64,000 nucleotides of DNA from Vibrio pectenicida (lineage in GTDB: Bacteria; Pseudomonadota; Gammaproteobacteria; Enterobacterales; Vibrionaceae), in the NCBI GenBank assembly GCA_024347015.1, contig AP024889.1:2046001-2110000 (forward strand), given 5' to 3'. The notes below the pieces were generated by a model. That model was not told the DNA's origin, did no database searches, and saw only the letters and a program-made list of their open reading frames with translations. Shown piece after piece: positions 16,454 through 26,392 of the stretch (position 1 is the stretch's first letter; each line of letters begins with the position of its first letter). Both the position numbers and the translations under genes were made by a program.

Positions 16454-17743
16454 TTAGTGAAGCTTTAAATTTGGGCGTAGAACTCGGTTAATTCTGCCCA
16501 TAAGTATGATTAAAGCGGTTTTGAATACTCCATGTAGCGCCATTTGGTGCAAGCGATATAGAGAAATATACACCACTCGTGCTATACGCCCTTCTATCAT
16601 CATTGAGCCTTTGGTCAAATTGCCCATTAAACTCCCAACGGTAGAGAATTTGCTAAGAGACACCAAAGAACCTTTATCTTTATATATATAAGGCTTTAAT
16701 TCTCTTCCGTTCAGTTTTGCGACAATGTTTGAAAAAGCTCGGCTAGACATCTGATGAGCAGCTTGGGCTCTAGGTGGTACGAATGAACCATCAGCTTGCG
16801 TGCACTGAGCTAGATCGCCAATAACAAAAATATCATCATCATGAGTCGTTTGCAGAGTATCTTTCACGACCAGCTGGTTAATACGGTTTGTTTCAAGGCC
16901 TGCAATATTTTTGACAAAATCTGGCGCTTTAATCCCAGCAGCCCATACCATGATCTGCGCAGGGATTTTTTCACCATCTTTAGTAACAAGCCCACCTGAA
17001 TAGGCTTCCGTAACCATAGTCTTCGTACGAACACTTACTCCAAGCTTCGTCAATTCATTATGCGCTGCCGAAGATATTCTAGTTGGTAAAGCGGGTAAGA
17101 TACGCTCACCAGCTTCAATCAAGCTAACGTTTAACTTAGAAGAATCCAGATCACCAAAGCCGTATGTGCGAAGCTCTTTAACCGCGTTGTGAAGCTCAGC
17201 CGACAACTCAACTCCCGTGGCCCCAGCCCCAACAATCGCAATATCCACCGTACCATGACCATGCTTAGCATGTAGCTTAAGGAATTCGTTGTTCATTTCA
17301 GTTCTAAATTTTGAAGCTTGATCGGTACTATCAAGGAAAATGCAATGCTCTCGCACACCAGGTGTATTAAAGTCATTGGAGGTAGACCCTAACGCCATTA
17401 TAAGAATGTCGTACTCTAACTCTCGACCAGGCATTAAAAGCTCACCGTGCTCATCTCTGAGCTCGCCTAAAGTGATTATCTTACGAGTTCGATCAATATC
17501 TTTAAGGCTACCCATTTGAAAGTCAAAATGATGATTCTTGGCATGCGCTCGATAACTTAGCGCATCGACACCTTCATCAAGTGAACCTGTAGCCACCTCA
17601 TGCAACAAAGGCTTCCATAAATGACTGGCTTTACGATCTACCAATGTCACGTTTGCACGCCCTTTACGGCCTAACGTCCGACCAAGTTTGGTAACAAGCT
17701 CTAAACCGCCTGCACCGCCGCCCACTACGATAATTCGAGTCAC
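16454..17743 (-). CDS. ndh: Type II NADH:quinone oxidoreductase Ndh
   Basis: A 429-residue membrane-associated flavoprotein. It has two Rossmann motifs, [11 protein letters not shown] (about residues 6-16) for FAD and [15 protein letters not shown] (about 175-189) for NADH, with the conserved VWAAGIKAP and GDLAQ segments between them and the C-terminus. A basic, hydrophobic C-terminal region provides membrane attachment. NDH-2 passes electrons from NADH to quinone without pumping protons. In E. coli ndh follows ycfP; here about 8 kb of other genes separate the two. Downstream lie transposase remnants. Confidence 0.95.
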   Translation of the reverse strand: MTRIIVVGGGAGGLELVTKLGRTLGRKGRANVTLVDRKASHLWKPLLHEVATGSLDEGVDALSYRAHAKNHHFDFQMGSLKDIDRTRKIITLGELRDEHGELLMPGRELEYDILIMALGSTSNDFNTPGVREHCIFLDSTDQASKFRTEMNNEFLKLHAKHGHGTVDIAIVGAGATGVELSAELHNAVKELRTYGFGDLDSSKLNVSLIEAGERILPALPTRISSAAHNELTKLGVSVRTKTMVTEAYSGGLVTKDGEKIPAQIMVWAAGIKAPDFVKNIAGLETNRINQLVVKDTLQTTHDDDIFVIGDLAQCTQADGSFVPPRAQAAHQMSSRAFSNIVAKLNGRELKPYIYKDKGSLVSLSKFSTVGSLMGNLTKGSMMIEGRIARVVYISLYRLHQMALHGVFKTALIILMGRINRVLRPNLKLH

Positions 17744-18204
17744 AGCAACTATCCTCTAGAAAAATAAAATAGGTGTCGAGTCGATCTCTCGCCTCGATAA
17801 AATTTGCATAATTTCTGGCCAGCCTGCTCAACCTACGCTGAGTCTAATGGCAATAAGGGCCTTTAGAGGTTTTGTTCATTAAGTAAGGCACGTTATTTCA
17901 AGAATGCCGCTGTTTATCGCCTATTTATCGACACTCAGATGTTACTTGGGCAAGTTTCTGACTCGCTCTGTATTTTTTGATATTTATCAAAAATCTTATG
18001 ATAAATATCATTATATAGAGCAGGATATGCCGCGCAACTAAAGATTGTCTTAAGGTGCCGAAAGTTGTTAGATAAACAAACGAAAGCATAACGGATACCT
18101 TTGCTTATGGGGATGAACGTCAGCTCAATACGCATTTATATACCTTGAACAATCACAATAACGTGTCTTACACTAAGTCAATATGCATTAGGTATCTTAT
18201 TGAG
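17744..18204. other. Divergent intergenic region between ndh and the response regulator
   Basis: About 460 bases with no supported gene. It contains an AT-rich 11-bp inverted repeat, TGATATTTATC (17978-17988) with GATAAATATCA (18000-18010), that could be an operator or a small RNA hairpin. Promoters for both divergent genes must lie here. Confidence 0.45.
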
Positions 18205-19365
18205 ATGAATAAAACTGTGCTTTTGGTAGATGATGAAATAAACATCTTAAACTCGTTTAAGCGTACTCTTCGCCATCATATAGATATTGATTTGGCAAAA
18301 AGTGGCAAAGAGGCGCTGCAGCTTATTTCTACTAAGCAATATGCAGTAGTCGTTTCTGACATGCAAATGCCGGAAATGAGTGGTTTAGAGCTTTTGAAAG
18401 CGGTAAAAGATACGTCACCAGAAACAGTCAGAATGATGTTCACTGGTAACTCGGATCAAAAAACAGCCGTAGACGCTGTTAACTTTGCTGATGTATTTAA
18501 GTTTATTAATAAACCTTGCACCTCGGAAGACTTACTCGTCTACATTGATGCAGGACTTCGCCAATACGATCTGCTAATCGCTGAACGTATATTGTTGAAT
18601 AAAACTCTCAAAGGTGTGATTAATGTATTGAGTGAGGTTATGTCTATTGCCGTACCAGATTTAACCGACAATACACATAGAGTTCACTTGCATATGGTCA
18701 ATCTTGCTAAAGCAATCAAGCTCAAAAAACATTGGAGCTTTGAGCCTATCATAAAGCTATCTCAACTAGGGTACATTGTCTTTCCTGAAACCACTTTAAA
18801 GAATATAAAGGATGGAAAACTTATCTCGGAAGAAGATAAAAGACTATTCGATCAACACCCATCACTGGCATATGATCTTTTAAAACAAATACCAAGGATG
18901 GAAGCGATTGCTAGAACATTACTTTATCAAGAAAAATGCTTCAATGGAGAAGGGATACCAAGTGATGAAGTTAAAGGTAAAGATATCCCTCTCGGAGCAA
19001 GAATGCTAAAGATAGTCTGTGATTTTTGTTCCCTTGAAAGAAACGGCTTTACAAATTCAGAAGCTCTTATTGCACTTTATGAACAGGTTGACTTTTACGA
19101 CCCTGACTTATTAAGTGCTTTTAAAACGTCATTAGATAAAACGAATAAAATATTGTCTGTAGATATATGCAACCTTAATCCTAATATGATAGTTGAAGAG
19201 GAAATAACAACTGGACGAGGGCAGCTTGTGGCTAAAAAAGGCCAGCGAGTCACTCATACACTGATGAAAATCATTCACCATTGTATAGAAAATAAAGCCA
19301 TATCAGGAACAGTTCAGGTCGCAATGTTGAACACGGAGCAGATAGAACAAACAGGAAATACTTAA
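18205..19365 (+). CDS. Response regulator with degenerate HD-GYP domain
   Basis: A 386-residue protein: an N-terminal receiver (1-120) with acidic pair D9-D10, phospho-acceptor D52 (VVSDMQMP) and the FINKP lysine, then an HD-GYP-like helical domain (about 150-330). Catalytic signatures of c-di-GMP phosphodiesterases are lost: the HDIGK position reads LGYIV, the HHE position LYQEK, and GYP reads GIP. The downstream KGKDIPLGARMLKI is well kept. It is therefore probably a phosphorylation-controlled binding or scaffold protein, not an active enzyme. ATG 18205 gives the normal receiver start. It is the first gene of a signalling cluster with a kinase and an HDOD regulator. Confidence 0.82.
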   Translation: MNKTVLLVDDEINILNSFKRTLRHHIDIDLAKSGKEALQLISTKQYAVVVSDMQMPEMSGLELLKAVKDTSPETVRMMFTGNSDQKTAVDAVNFADVFKFINKPCTSEDLLVYIDAGLRQYDLLIAERILLNKTLKGVINVLSEVMSIAVPDLTDNTHRVHLHMVNLAKAIKLKKHWSFEPIIKLSQLGYIVFPETTLKNIKDGKLISEEDKRLFDQHPSLAYDLLKQIPRMEAIARTLLYQEKCFNGEGIPSDEVKGKDIPLGARMLKIVCDFCSLERNGFTNSEALIALYEQVDFYDPDLLSAFKTSLDKTNKILSVDICNLNPNMIVEEEITTGRGQLVAKKGQRVTHTLMKIIHHCIENKAISGTVQVAMLNTEQIEQTGNT

Positions 19366-19436
19366 CACCGAATTTAGATGGTTTTTAATGCCTATGATTA
19401 TTGACCAGAAACCCAACATTAAGGAATATTGGAATA

Positions 19437-21485
19437 ATGACCAACTTGTGGCGTTTTAAAGCGATTGACCCAACTTTATATACCGAAGTTCAGGCTGATT
19501 TTAACTTATATTTGGTCTTGCTATCTATTTTTGTATCAAGCTTGGCGGCATATGCAAGCTTGATAATATTGAAGCGCATATGGTATTCCGACTCCCCTAA
19601 AATTGCGACTCTCTGGAAATTTTTTGGGGCGGCTATATACGGTCTAGGAGTTTGGGCAATGCATTTTACTGGTATGCTAGCTTATATGATTCCTATGCCA
19701 ATGACCTACAGTATCCCTATTACTATAAGCTCGTTACTGCCTCCTATTGTTGGTGCTTTAGTTGCATTTCATATTCTTCAAAATCGTAAGTTCTCTTTAA
19801 TAGACATGCAGCTAAGTGCACTTAGTTTAGCGCTAGGAATTGGTAGTATGCATTTTCTTGGAATGGAAGCGATGCAGTCGGATGCAACTATGGTGTATAA
19901 CTTGCCGCTGTTTCTTACTTCACTGATCGTCGCTTTTGCTTGTGCGTTTGTAGCAATATTACTCATCAAAACTCAACGCGACAATGATAAAAAACCACTA
20001 TATAGAGGCTTTTTAAATCGAACACTAGCTTCAGCGGTTATGGGAGTTGCAATTGCGGGGATGCATTATACTGCAATGCTGGCAGTTAAGTTTTATGTTG
20101 AAAAGCCGTTTATCGAACCCTCAATACACAGTATGGCCGATACACATTTTATTGCATTTGCCGTGACCATATTCATTGTTATCATTTTTGTTGCAACTGC
20201 TTTTACTTCAATGATTGATATCCGCCTGCAATCAGCAGAGTCTTCTGTCCAAGCTAGCATCAAAAGAGAAAGGCAAATAATAAACAGCCTAGCTGATGGC
20301 CTTATTATTATAGATGGAGAAAATAAGGTCGAAAGTATTAATAAGATGGGCATTCAGATGTTTGGCTATGAAGGAGAAGAAATTAAAGGAGTGCCTGTTG
20401 AAATTTTAATGCCTTCTTTCGATAAACAATCAGTCGAAGAAACATCAGCTCTAGAGCATGAACTTCGCAGTGGCTTAATTTTTAAAGGTAAAAAGAAAAA
20501 CAATCAGCTTTTTCCGATTGAGGTTAGTTTGTCAGTATTAGCTGGAGTTAATGAAGATTCTAAGTACTTTAGCTGTATTGTCAGAGACATCACCAGTAGG
20601 TTGGAACAAGAGAAAGTCATTCGTCAATCACAAAAACTTGAGTCTATGGGTCAACTTGCTGCTGGAATTGCACATGAAATTAATACTCCAACACAATACG
20701 TTTCAGATAATACGAATTTTTTAAAAAGTTCTTTTGGCACTTTTTTGAATATAGTCACTGAATTAAAGCAAGTTGATCAGACACATCCGAGATCGCAACC
20801 AAAACAAGAGGCGATAAACTTAAATAAACTTCTTGAAAAGCATGACTTTGATTTTATTGCCGAGGAAATACCACTAGCTATCGATCAGTCTTTAGAAGGG
20901 CTAAATAGGATTAGTAAAATTGTTCACGCAATGAAATCCTTCACTCATTCGGGGCATGGTGAAGTACAACAGGTAGATATATTAGAAGCCATTGAATCAA
21001 CGATTACGATTGCAAGAAGTGAGTGGCGGTATGTTGCCAATGTTGAAACTGACTTTTCTCCATCTACTCCTAAAATTCCATGTAGAAGAGACGAATTCAA
21101 TCAAGTTATTCTCAATTTTATTATCAATGCAGCGCACGCTATTGAAGAAAAGTTTAAGGGGCAAGACAGCCAGCTAGGATCAATAAAAATATCCGTTTTT
21201 CCTGAAACACATTATGTCATAATCAAAATTGAAGACAACGGTATTGGTATACCCGACAATATTATTGATAACATATTTGATCCATTTTTTACCACTAAAG
21301 ATGTTGGCAAGGGCACAGGCCAAGGATTGAATCTGGCATATTCATGCATAGTTGAGCACCATAAAGGGGTTATTCATACTGAAACACAAGTAGGACAAGG
21401 AACAACGTTCACTATCAAGTTACCTCTTTCAGTCTCACGAGCACAAATAAGAATGGAACATCATGATGAACATCCTGTTAGTTGA
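19437..21485 (+). CDS. MHYT-domain membrane sensor histidine kinase
   Basis: A 682-residue inner-membrane kinase. Seven or so helices carry the three MHYT motifs: MHFTG (75-79), MHFLG (138-142) and MHYTA (209-213). MHYT domains are thought to bind metal and sense a diatomic gas. A PAS domain follows (about 270-395), then a dimerisation helix with H413 (GIAHEINTP) and a HATPase domain (N box LNFIINAAHAIEE, G1 EDNGIGIP, F and G2 boxes DPFFTTK and GKGTGQGL). There is no receiver of its own. ATG 19437 follows AAGGAA by ten bases. Its 3' end overlaps the next gene by 20 bases, so kinase and HDOD regulator are co-translated. Confidence 0.88.
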   Translation: MTNLWRFKAIDPTLYTEVQADFNLYLVLLSIFVSSLAAYASLIILKRIWYSDSPKIATLWKFFGAAIYGLGVWAMHFTGMLAYMIPMPMTYSIPITISSLLPPIVGALVAFHILQNRKFSLIDMQLSALSLALGIGSMHFLGMEAMQSDATMVYNLPLFLTSLIVAFACAFVAILLIKTQRDNDKKPLYRGFLNRTLASAVMGVAIAGMHYTAMLAVKFYVEKPFIEPSIHSMADTHFIAFAVTIFIVIIFVATAFTSMIDIRLQSAESSVQASIKRERQIINSLADGLIIIDGENKVESINKMGIQMFGYEGEEIKGVPVEILMPSFDKQSVEETSALEHELRSGLIFKGKKKNNQLFPIEVSLSVLAGVNEDSKYFSCIVRDITSRLEQEKVIRQSQKLESMGQLAAGIAHEINTPTQYVSDNTNFLKSSFGTFLNIVTELKQVDQTHPRSQPKQEAINLNKLLEKHDFDFIAEEIPLAIDQSLEGLNRISKIVHAMKSFTHSGHGEVQQVDILEAIESTITIARSEWRYVANVETDFSPSTPKIPCRRDEFNQVILNFIINAAHAIEEKFKGQDSQLGSIKISVFPETHYVIIKIEDNGIGIPDNIIDNIFDPFFTTKDVGKGTGQGLNLAYSCIVEHHKGVIHTETQVGQGTTFTIKLPLSVSRAQIRMEHHDEHPVS

Positions 21486-22587
21486 TGATGAAGAAATGAT
21501 CCTTCGTGCTCTCAAACGCGCTTTATTCGGTGATAAATGGTCGATATTTCTCGCGGTGAGCGGGGAAGATGCATTATCAATCCTTGAACAGGTAAACATA
21601 GATATTATCATCTCGGATATACTGATGCCCAAAATGAATGGTGCACAGCTACTTGAAAAGGTGAGCATGCTTTATCCCAATGTTATTCGTGCTTCCTTGT
21701 CAGGATATTCAGACAGCGATCTAACAATTAAGGGAGGTTTCTTTTCACATCTTGCATTCACAAAGCCATGTAATCCCAAGATATTAAAAAAAGAAATCTA
21801 CCACATCTCTGATCTTTTAAATGTCTTTCCAGACAAGATAATTCAACATGCAATCAGCGGTATTAATTCACTTCCTACTGACCCTGAATGTTTTTACCGA
21901 ACTAAACGAGTGATAGAGTCTCCAAATTCATCAATAAGCCAAGTGGCTGAAGTAATTTGTCAAGATCCAGCCATTAGTGCGAAAGTTTTACAAATTTCAA
22001 ATAATGTCATATTCAGAAACAACGAAGATATTGTTTGTATTAACGAAGCTGTTTCAAGGTTAGGTACACAAGCTATATCAAGTATTATGGATATGGTTGA
22101 GATTTTTTCTATATCAAATAATGCTCCCAGAACCCCTTTATATCAGCTGCAAACTAATAGTCATAAAATTGCTTTGCTCGCTTCAAAAATGGTCCATGAT
22201 GAAGAAAAAGATCTTACTTATCTAGTTGGCCTTTTTCACAGAATTGGAGAATACGTCCGACTCAAAATCACCCCAGATTTAATGCACTCTTTACTCGACC
22301 CCAAAAAAAAAGGGCAGGATAAATCTCATATTGAAACTCACATATTCAAAACCGATTCAGAGCAGCTTGCTGTATATCTCCTGAAGTTCTGGGGGTTTTC
22401 AAAAAAACTCATTGATGCTGTTGTGATGCAAAACTCACCTGAGGCGCTTTTGAATAAACCATTTGGTGCCGCCAGCGCAGTCTATATTGCTCGTTGTATC
22501 ATTAATAATCAGCCAGTCAATAGCCAATTGATAACTCACTGTAGTTTGGAAAATCAATTTAATACGTGGCAAAAAGAACCATTATAA
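21466..22587 (+). CDS. Response regulator with HDOD output domain
   Basis: A 373-residue protein with a receiver domain (about 1-120; D7, D8 and phospho-acceptor D51 in IISDILMP) and a C-terminal HDOD domain (about 130-330). The opening ISGINSLPTDPECFYR, then VAEVICQDPAISAKVLQISNN and AVSRLGTQAISSIM are characteristic. HDOD domains are non-enzymatic HD relatives used as signalling scaffolds. It starts inside the kinase gene (ATGATG at 21463; the second ATG is used), so it is the likely partner of that kinase. No DNA-binding domain is present. Confidence 0.85.
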   Translation: MNILLVDDEEMILRALKRALFGDKWSIFLAVSGEDALSILEQVNIDIIISDILMPKMNGAQLLEKVSMLYPNVIRASLSGYSDSDLTIKGGFFSHLAFTKPCNPKILKKEIYHISDLLNVFPDKIIQHAISGINSLPTDPECFYRTKRVIESPNSSISQVAEVICQDPAISAKVLQISNNVIFRNNEDIVCINEAVSRLGTQAISSIMDMVEIFSISNNAPRTPLYQLQTNSHKIALLASKMVHDEEKDLTYLVGLFHRIGEYVRLKITPDLMHSLLDPKKKGQDKSHIETHIFKTDSEQLAVYLLKFWGFSKKLIDAVVMQNSPEALLNKPFGAASAVYIARCIINNQPVNSQLITHCSLENQFNTWQKEPL

Positions 22588-22846
22588 ATATCGTTTAAAT
22601 ATCAACCATTTGTTTTGCAACATAAGCCATTATAAATGTACCTTCAATGAGATATAACGCAACTCAATATCTATGTAAACTCCAAGAGTTTAGGCATGCT
22701 GATCTAAATAGACATTGAACATACCTTGAAAACTTTCGCCAGCCCTGATTTAAAGGCCAAAAGATTAGACTTTTAAGGTCTATTTACTGTAATTTAGTGT
22801 CGATTTTTTCTTGGTCAATACATAGTAATAACTTTCGGAGTAAGAA

Positions 22847-24337
22847 GTGAGTTCTTATAGCATATCCATCATTAAGTCACGATTGACGCAAGGTTTTAGA
22901 CTTAATAGTTCTATATCAACCACGCTTGCGATCACAGCTCTTATGTTTCTTGTTGTCGCCTTTCCCCAGATAAGTATCAGTTATATCGCCCGTTTAACTC
23001 AATATACCATTGATCAATTTGGTCTTAGTTTCGTGCTATTTTCTAGTGTAATGGTGCTCCTCACCTTTAGCATTAGTTTAAGCCCTCTGGGAAAAATACG
23101 CCTCGGCGGTGATATGAGTAAACCAGAGTTCAGTACATCAAGCTGGCTAGCAATGCTATTTACTGCTGGAATGGGATCTGGCCTTATTTTTTGGGGAATT
23201 GCAGAACCTTCTTTTCATGCATCTAACCTACCTAGCTTTGCTAAAAACCTAGGAGATGATACCGATACGGCATTGGCCCTAACATACTTCCACTGGGGTC
23301 TGCATGCCTGGTCGATATACGCGATTGCCGCTCTTGCAATCGCGTGGTTTAGCTACAACCGGAAACGCACACTGCATATATCGTCAATGTTTACTTCACA
23401 GCCTAAACGTGGCATTTTTTCTATCCTTGATTGGATGGCGGTGATCGCAATAATGTTTGGTGTTGCAGGCACCTTTGCTAATGCTATTGCTCTTATTCAA
23501 ACAGGCTTGGAACAAACGTTTTCAATTGTTATAGACTCCTTCTTGTTTCGCTATAGTTTGCTGATTATGATTGCATTCCTGTTTACTACCTCATCCTTGT
23601 TAGGTTTGAAGAAAGGAATCAAGCGGTTAAGTCTTTTCAACACCATCATTATGCTCGCTATGGTAGGCGCGGTATTTGTTCTGGTCGACCCAGTGCAAAC
23701 ACTGGAAAGAATTGCCTCATCATCGATAAGATATATCGAATTACTACCACAAGTATCCTTTGCTATTGATCCACAATCACGTGATTGGAGTTTAGGCTGG
23801 ACTGTCACTTACTTAGTATGGTGGATTGCATGGGCTCCCTTTGTAGGACCTTTTATCGCAAGGATCAGCAAAGGAAGAACGATTAGACAATTTCTAATCT
23901 GTGTAGTACTTGTGCCAACATTTGCTTCCATTATTTGGTTTAGTACTTTTGGAGGCGCGAGTCTAGACAGCCCCTTCAGTGCTAATGTGGTTGCCTCAGT
24001 TAATAATGATTATACCAAAGGATTGTTTACGTTCTTTGAACAATTTCCTGTAAGCAAAATGTTCGGAATTACTGCTTTAATCTTATTAATTACCTTCATC
24101 ATCACCAGTGCTGACTCAGCTTTATTGGTTTGTACAATGTTGACCAACAATGATAACAATAAAACAAAAATATTATGGGCCGCCATTCTGGTGTCACTCT
24201 CAACAGCACTTCTCTATGGCAATGATGTAGAGCTGAATAAACAAGTCGCTATCGCGGGGGCTATACCTTTTACTTTAGTGATAGCCCTACAAGTCCTAGC
24301 TCTACTGAAAGATATGCTAAGAAATAAGCAATGCTAG
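22847..24337 (+). CDS. BCCT-family betaine/choline/carnitine transporter
   Basis: A 496-residue transporter with about 12 membrane helices. BCCT signatures are GMGSGLIFWGIAEPSFH (near residue 108) and the tryptophan-rich VWWIAWAPFVGPFIARISKG. These carriers take up quaternary ammonium compounds with Na+ or H+ and commonly serve osmoprotection in vibrios; the exact substrate is not readable. The start is GTG at 22847, six bases after CGGAG. The long osmosensing N- or C-terminal tails of BetP-like members are absent. It follows the signalling cluster on the same strand after a 259-base gap. Confidence 0.87.
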   Translation: MSSYSISIIKSRLTQGFRLNSSISTTLAITALMFLVVAFPQISISYIARLTQYTIDQFGLSFVLFSSVMVLLTFSISLSPLGKIRLGGDMSKPEFSTSSWLAMLFTAGMGSGLIFWGIAEPSFHASNLPSFAKNLGDDTDTALALTYFHWGLHAWSIYAIAALAIAWFSYNRKRTLHISSMFTSQPKRGIFSILDWMAVIAIMFGVAGTFANAIALIQTGLEQTFSIVIDSFLFRYSLLIMIAFLFTTSSLLGLKKGIKRLSLFNTIIMLAMVGAVFVLVDPVQTLERIASSSIRYIELLPQVSFAIDPQSRDWSLGWTVTYLVWWIAWAPFVGPFIARISKGRTIRQFLICVVLVPTFASIIWFSTFGGASLDSPFSANVVASVNNDYTKGLFTFFEQFPVSKMFGITALILLITFIITSADSALLVCTMLTNNDNNKTKILWAAILVSLSTALLYGNDVELNKQVAIAGAIPFTLVIALQVLALLKDMLRNKQC

Positions 24338-24559
24338 AGGTTTAAGGTAATGTTCTATACGTGACAACCAAAAAAGGTTTTTAGTACAATAGTGTTCTTC
24401 AATTACATTTTACCAGTTATGGTAAGTTACTAATATTTAAACATATACTTAGCTAAATCAGCATAAACGATCATTATTATGTCCATTGACAGAACCATTA
24501 ATAAGTAAGAGCATATATATTCCAACCAATTGAAATTAGACTAGTTTTAGGACTATTTT

Positions 24560-24742
24560 ATGAACAAATTTGTACTAATTATTTTATGCTTATTTTTACC
24601 TCCCATTGCTGTTGTTTGCAATAGAGGATTAGGAAAAGATTTTTTTATTAGCTTTATTTTAACGTTGTTCTTTTTTGTGCCCGGCATCATCCATGCGTTT
24701 TATTCAACCATGGAAGTAGGCAGACATAGAAAGCGTAGATAA
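24560..24742 (+). CDS. Pmp3/YqaE-type small membrane proteolipid
   Basis: A 60-residue protein with two helices (FVLIILCLFLPPIAVVC and ISFILTLFFFVPGIIHAFY) and a basic C-terminus, matching the UPF0057/Pmp3 family. The FLPPIAV..NRGLGKDF..N/SF pattern and PGIIHAFY are diagnostic. Family members are stress-induced plasma-membrane peptides linked to membrane potential. AGGA lies about eight bases ahead of ATG. It stands alone between the BCCT transporter and the convergent papain-like protein. Confidence 0.85.
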   Translation: MNKFVLIILCLFLPPIAVVCNRGLGKDFFISFILTLFFFVPGIIHAFYSTMEVGRHRKRR

Positions 24743-24857
24743 TATAATATACATCCCCACACTTAGATAACTATGTAAAATATAATACATAAAAATAATA
24801 AATGACGCATATGGATAAATACTTAATTTTGTGTCATTTATTATTAAAATTCCAATC

Positions 24858-25610
24858 TTAAACTAATTGCCACCCTTGATATTCAACATCTTTTTTATCA
24901 ATAACTTCAAAAGGTTCATCTCGAGATTCAGGAGAAGAGCCCGTATTCCAGACGCTAGTTATTGCAGGTTTAGAGCCTTCCCCTGCCCCATACTTTGAGT
25001 CAAATTTTTCGCGTTCATGTGCATGATTAAAGTTATAGACTTTATTAAATTGTCCATCAATAACAACACAACCATTTGAGTTATGGATAAAATTCATTGC
25101 GTGCGAATAACCTTTATCTTTGACAGGTACAGTAATAATTGCTCTTTCCCCCTTGGGAACTAACTCACTTAGTACCCACGTTAAAGGCTGTTCTCTAGAT
25201 AAAACTTTTGACTGTATATTTTCTACGTCTGTACTAATTGAACCTTGAGCAGTTTCAGTAGCAACATAGTAGTGATTAAAATCTTCTCGAGCTAAAGCAT
25301 CTAAATTTCTATCCACCGCTTTACTGCAATACGTGCAATTTCGATTTAAAGCCATCTGTTGATCTTTGACAAATGATAGCAAATTGCTAAACATACCTGT
25401 TACTTTGTTAGGGTTCGATGATTGTGAGATAAACTCAAACGCAACACCAAGCCCTTTACTAGCACTAGATTGAAAGTCTGCCGAAAGGTGCAGCCAATCT
25501 GCGGTACCACTTGTATAGTCCGGGTGCTTAGTAAAGTTTTGGGGACGAGTAATATCAGATGGAATATCGTTTACAGAAAGTGAATCGAAGGAATCTACTC
25601 TTTCTATCAT
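24858..25610 (-). CDS. Orphan papain-fold (Tox-PL-like) cysteine protein
   Basis: A 250-residue soluble protein without signal peptide. No close family is certain, but the second half resembles papain-fold toxin domains: NCTYCSKAVDRNL (Cys92, Cys95), GYSHAMNFI (His170) and CVVIDGQFNKVYNF (Asp185). The His-to-Asp spacing of 15 equals that of the Pasteurella multocida toxin deamidase triad, and Cys/His/Asp order is correct. The N-terminal 85 residues are unrecognised and could be a delivery or dimerisation region. Start ATG 25610 is fixed by GGAGG five bases upstream; 23 codons of open frame lie before it. No immunity gene or secretion locus is adjacent. Function is inferred only. Confidence 0.6.
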   Translation of the reverse strand: MIERVDSFDSLSVNDIPSDITRPQNFTKHPDYTSGTADWLHLSADFQSSASKGLGVAFEFISQSSNPNKVTGMFSNLLSFVKDQQMALNRNCTYCSKAVDRNLDALAREDFNHYYVATETAQGSISTDVENIQSKVLSREQPLTWVLSELVPKGERAIITVPVKDKGYSHAMNFIHNSNGCVVIDGQFNKVYNFNHAHEREKFDSKYGAGEGSKPAITSVWNTGSSPESRDEPFEVIDKKDVEYQGWQLV

Positions 25611-25756
25611 GGCTACCTCCAAGGTATGTTTTAATAAAGCCTTAGAGGATTTATAAAGTAATAACTTACGGATTAACATCCGGTCAACACCTGATAGTTT
25701 TAGCTACCATTCTTATGAAATTTTCATTTCCAGCTATAAATTTATCCACTGTATAA

Positions 25757-26305
25757 CTATTTATTATCATTTACTCTAAATGCTTGCATCGCCTTTAGAT
25801 GCTGAGAGATTTTCTTAAACTTATGAGATTGGTCTTCATCCCAAATAATATCGTAGTAATTTTCTAACTCCGCCGAGGTTTTGAGATTATCGTGGATTTC
25901 ATCATTTTTCGACAAAACGACTAAACAATGATTCTTATTCTTGGTACGAAACTCTGGAATACACTTGGTGACAATATCTTCATATTCCTCTGGTCTATCG
26001 ATACGCCCTTGCATAGTGAGTTCAGGATGAAGGTTAGGGTTCAATATCACTTGTTTAATCCTACATAAAAAACCTATACGTTCAGACCAGTACCCACCTA
26101 AACCGACACCACAAATAATAGGGTTAGGATCACCGGATTGCTCAATCGCCTTGTGTACTTCCTTGAGAAGATGCTGCATATCATGCTTGGGATGCAATGT
26201 ACTGTAGTTAATAAAACGAACATCTTGATCAATAAATTGTAGTTGCAGGACTTTCTCGTGATTGCCTGGGCTGGTGGAGTCGAACCCATGTAAATATATA
26301 ATCAT
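25757..26305 (-). CDS. ycfP: YcfP, UPF0227 alpha/beta-hydrolase-fold protein
   Basis: A 182-residue protein beginning [20 protein letters not shown] and closely matching YcfP of enterobacteria. It has the alpha/beta-hydrolase fold, but the nucleophile elbow reads GVGLGGYW, with Leu where Ser is expected, as in YcfP elsewhere, so esterase activity is doubtful. The C-terminal [12 protein letters not shown] keeps the His. In E. coli the neighbours are nagZ and ndh; here nagZ is absent and ndh lies 8 kb away. Confidence 0.92.
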   Translation of the reverse strand: MIIYLHGFDSTSPGNHEKVLQLQFIDQDVRFINYSTLHPKHDMQHLLKEVHKAIEQSGDPNPIICGVGLGGYWSERIGFLCRIKQVILNPNLHPELTMQGRIDRPEEYEDIVTKCIPEFRTKNKNHCLVVLSKNDEIHDNLKTSAELENYYDIIWDEDQSHKFKKISQHLKAMQAFRVNDNK

Positions 26306-26392
26306 TTTAATATTCTCCGTTTACCCCACCAATTCAATACAAAAAGTAAGGGTATAGGGAGAGGTAAATCTAAATTGTATTCACAGGTTGAT

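Noticed and set aside
17935..18135. 66-codon minus-strand frame between ndh and the response regulator
   Set aside because: No recognisable motif, poor start context and overlap with an AT-rich inverted repeat; considered chance.
25611..25679. N-terminal extension of the papain-like protein to 25679
   Set aside because: The GGAGG at the proper distance from ATG 25610 fixes the start; the extension has no ribosome-binding site.
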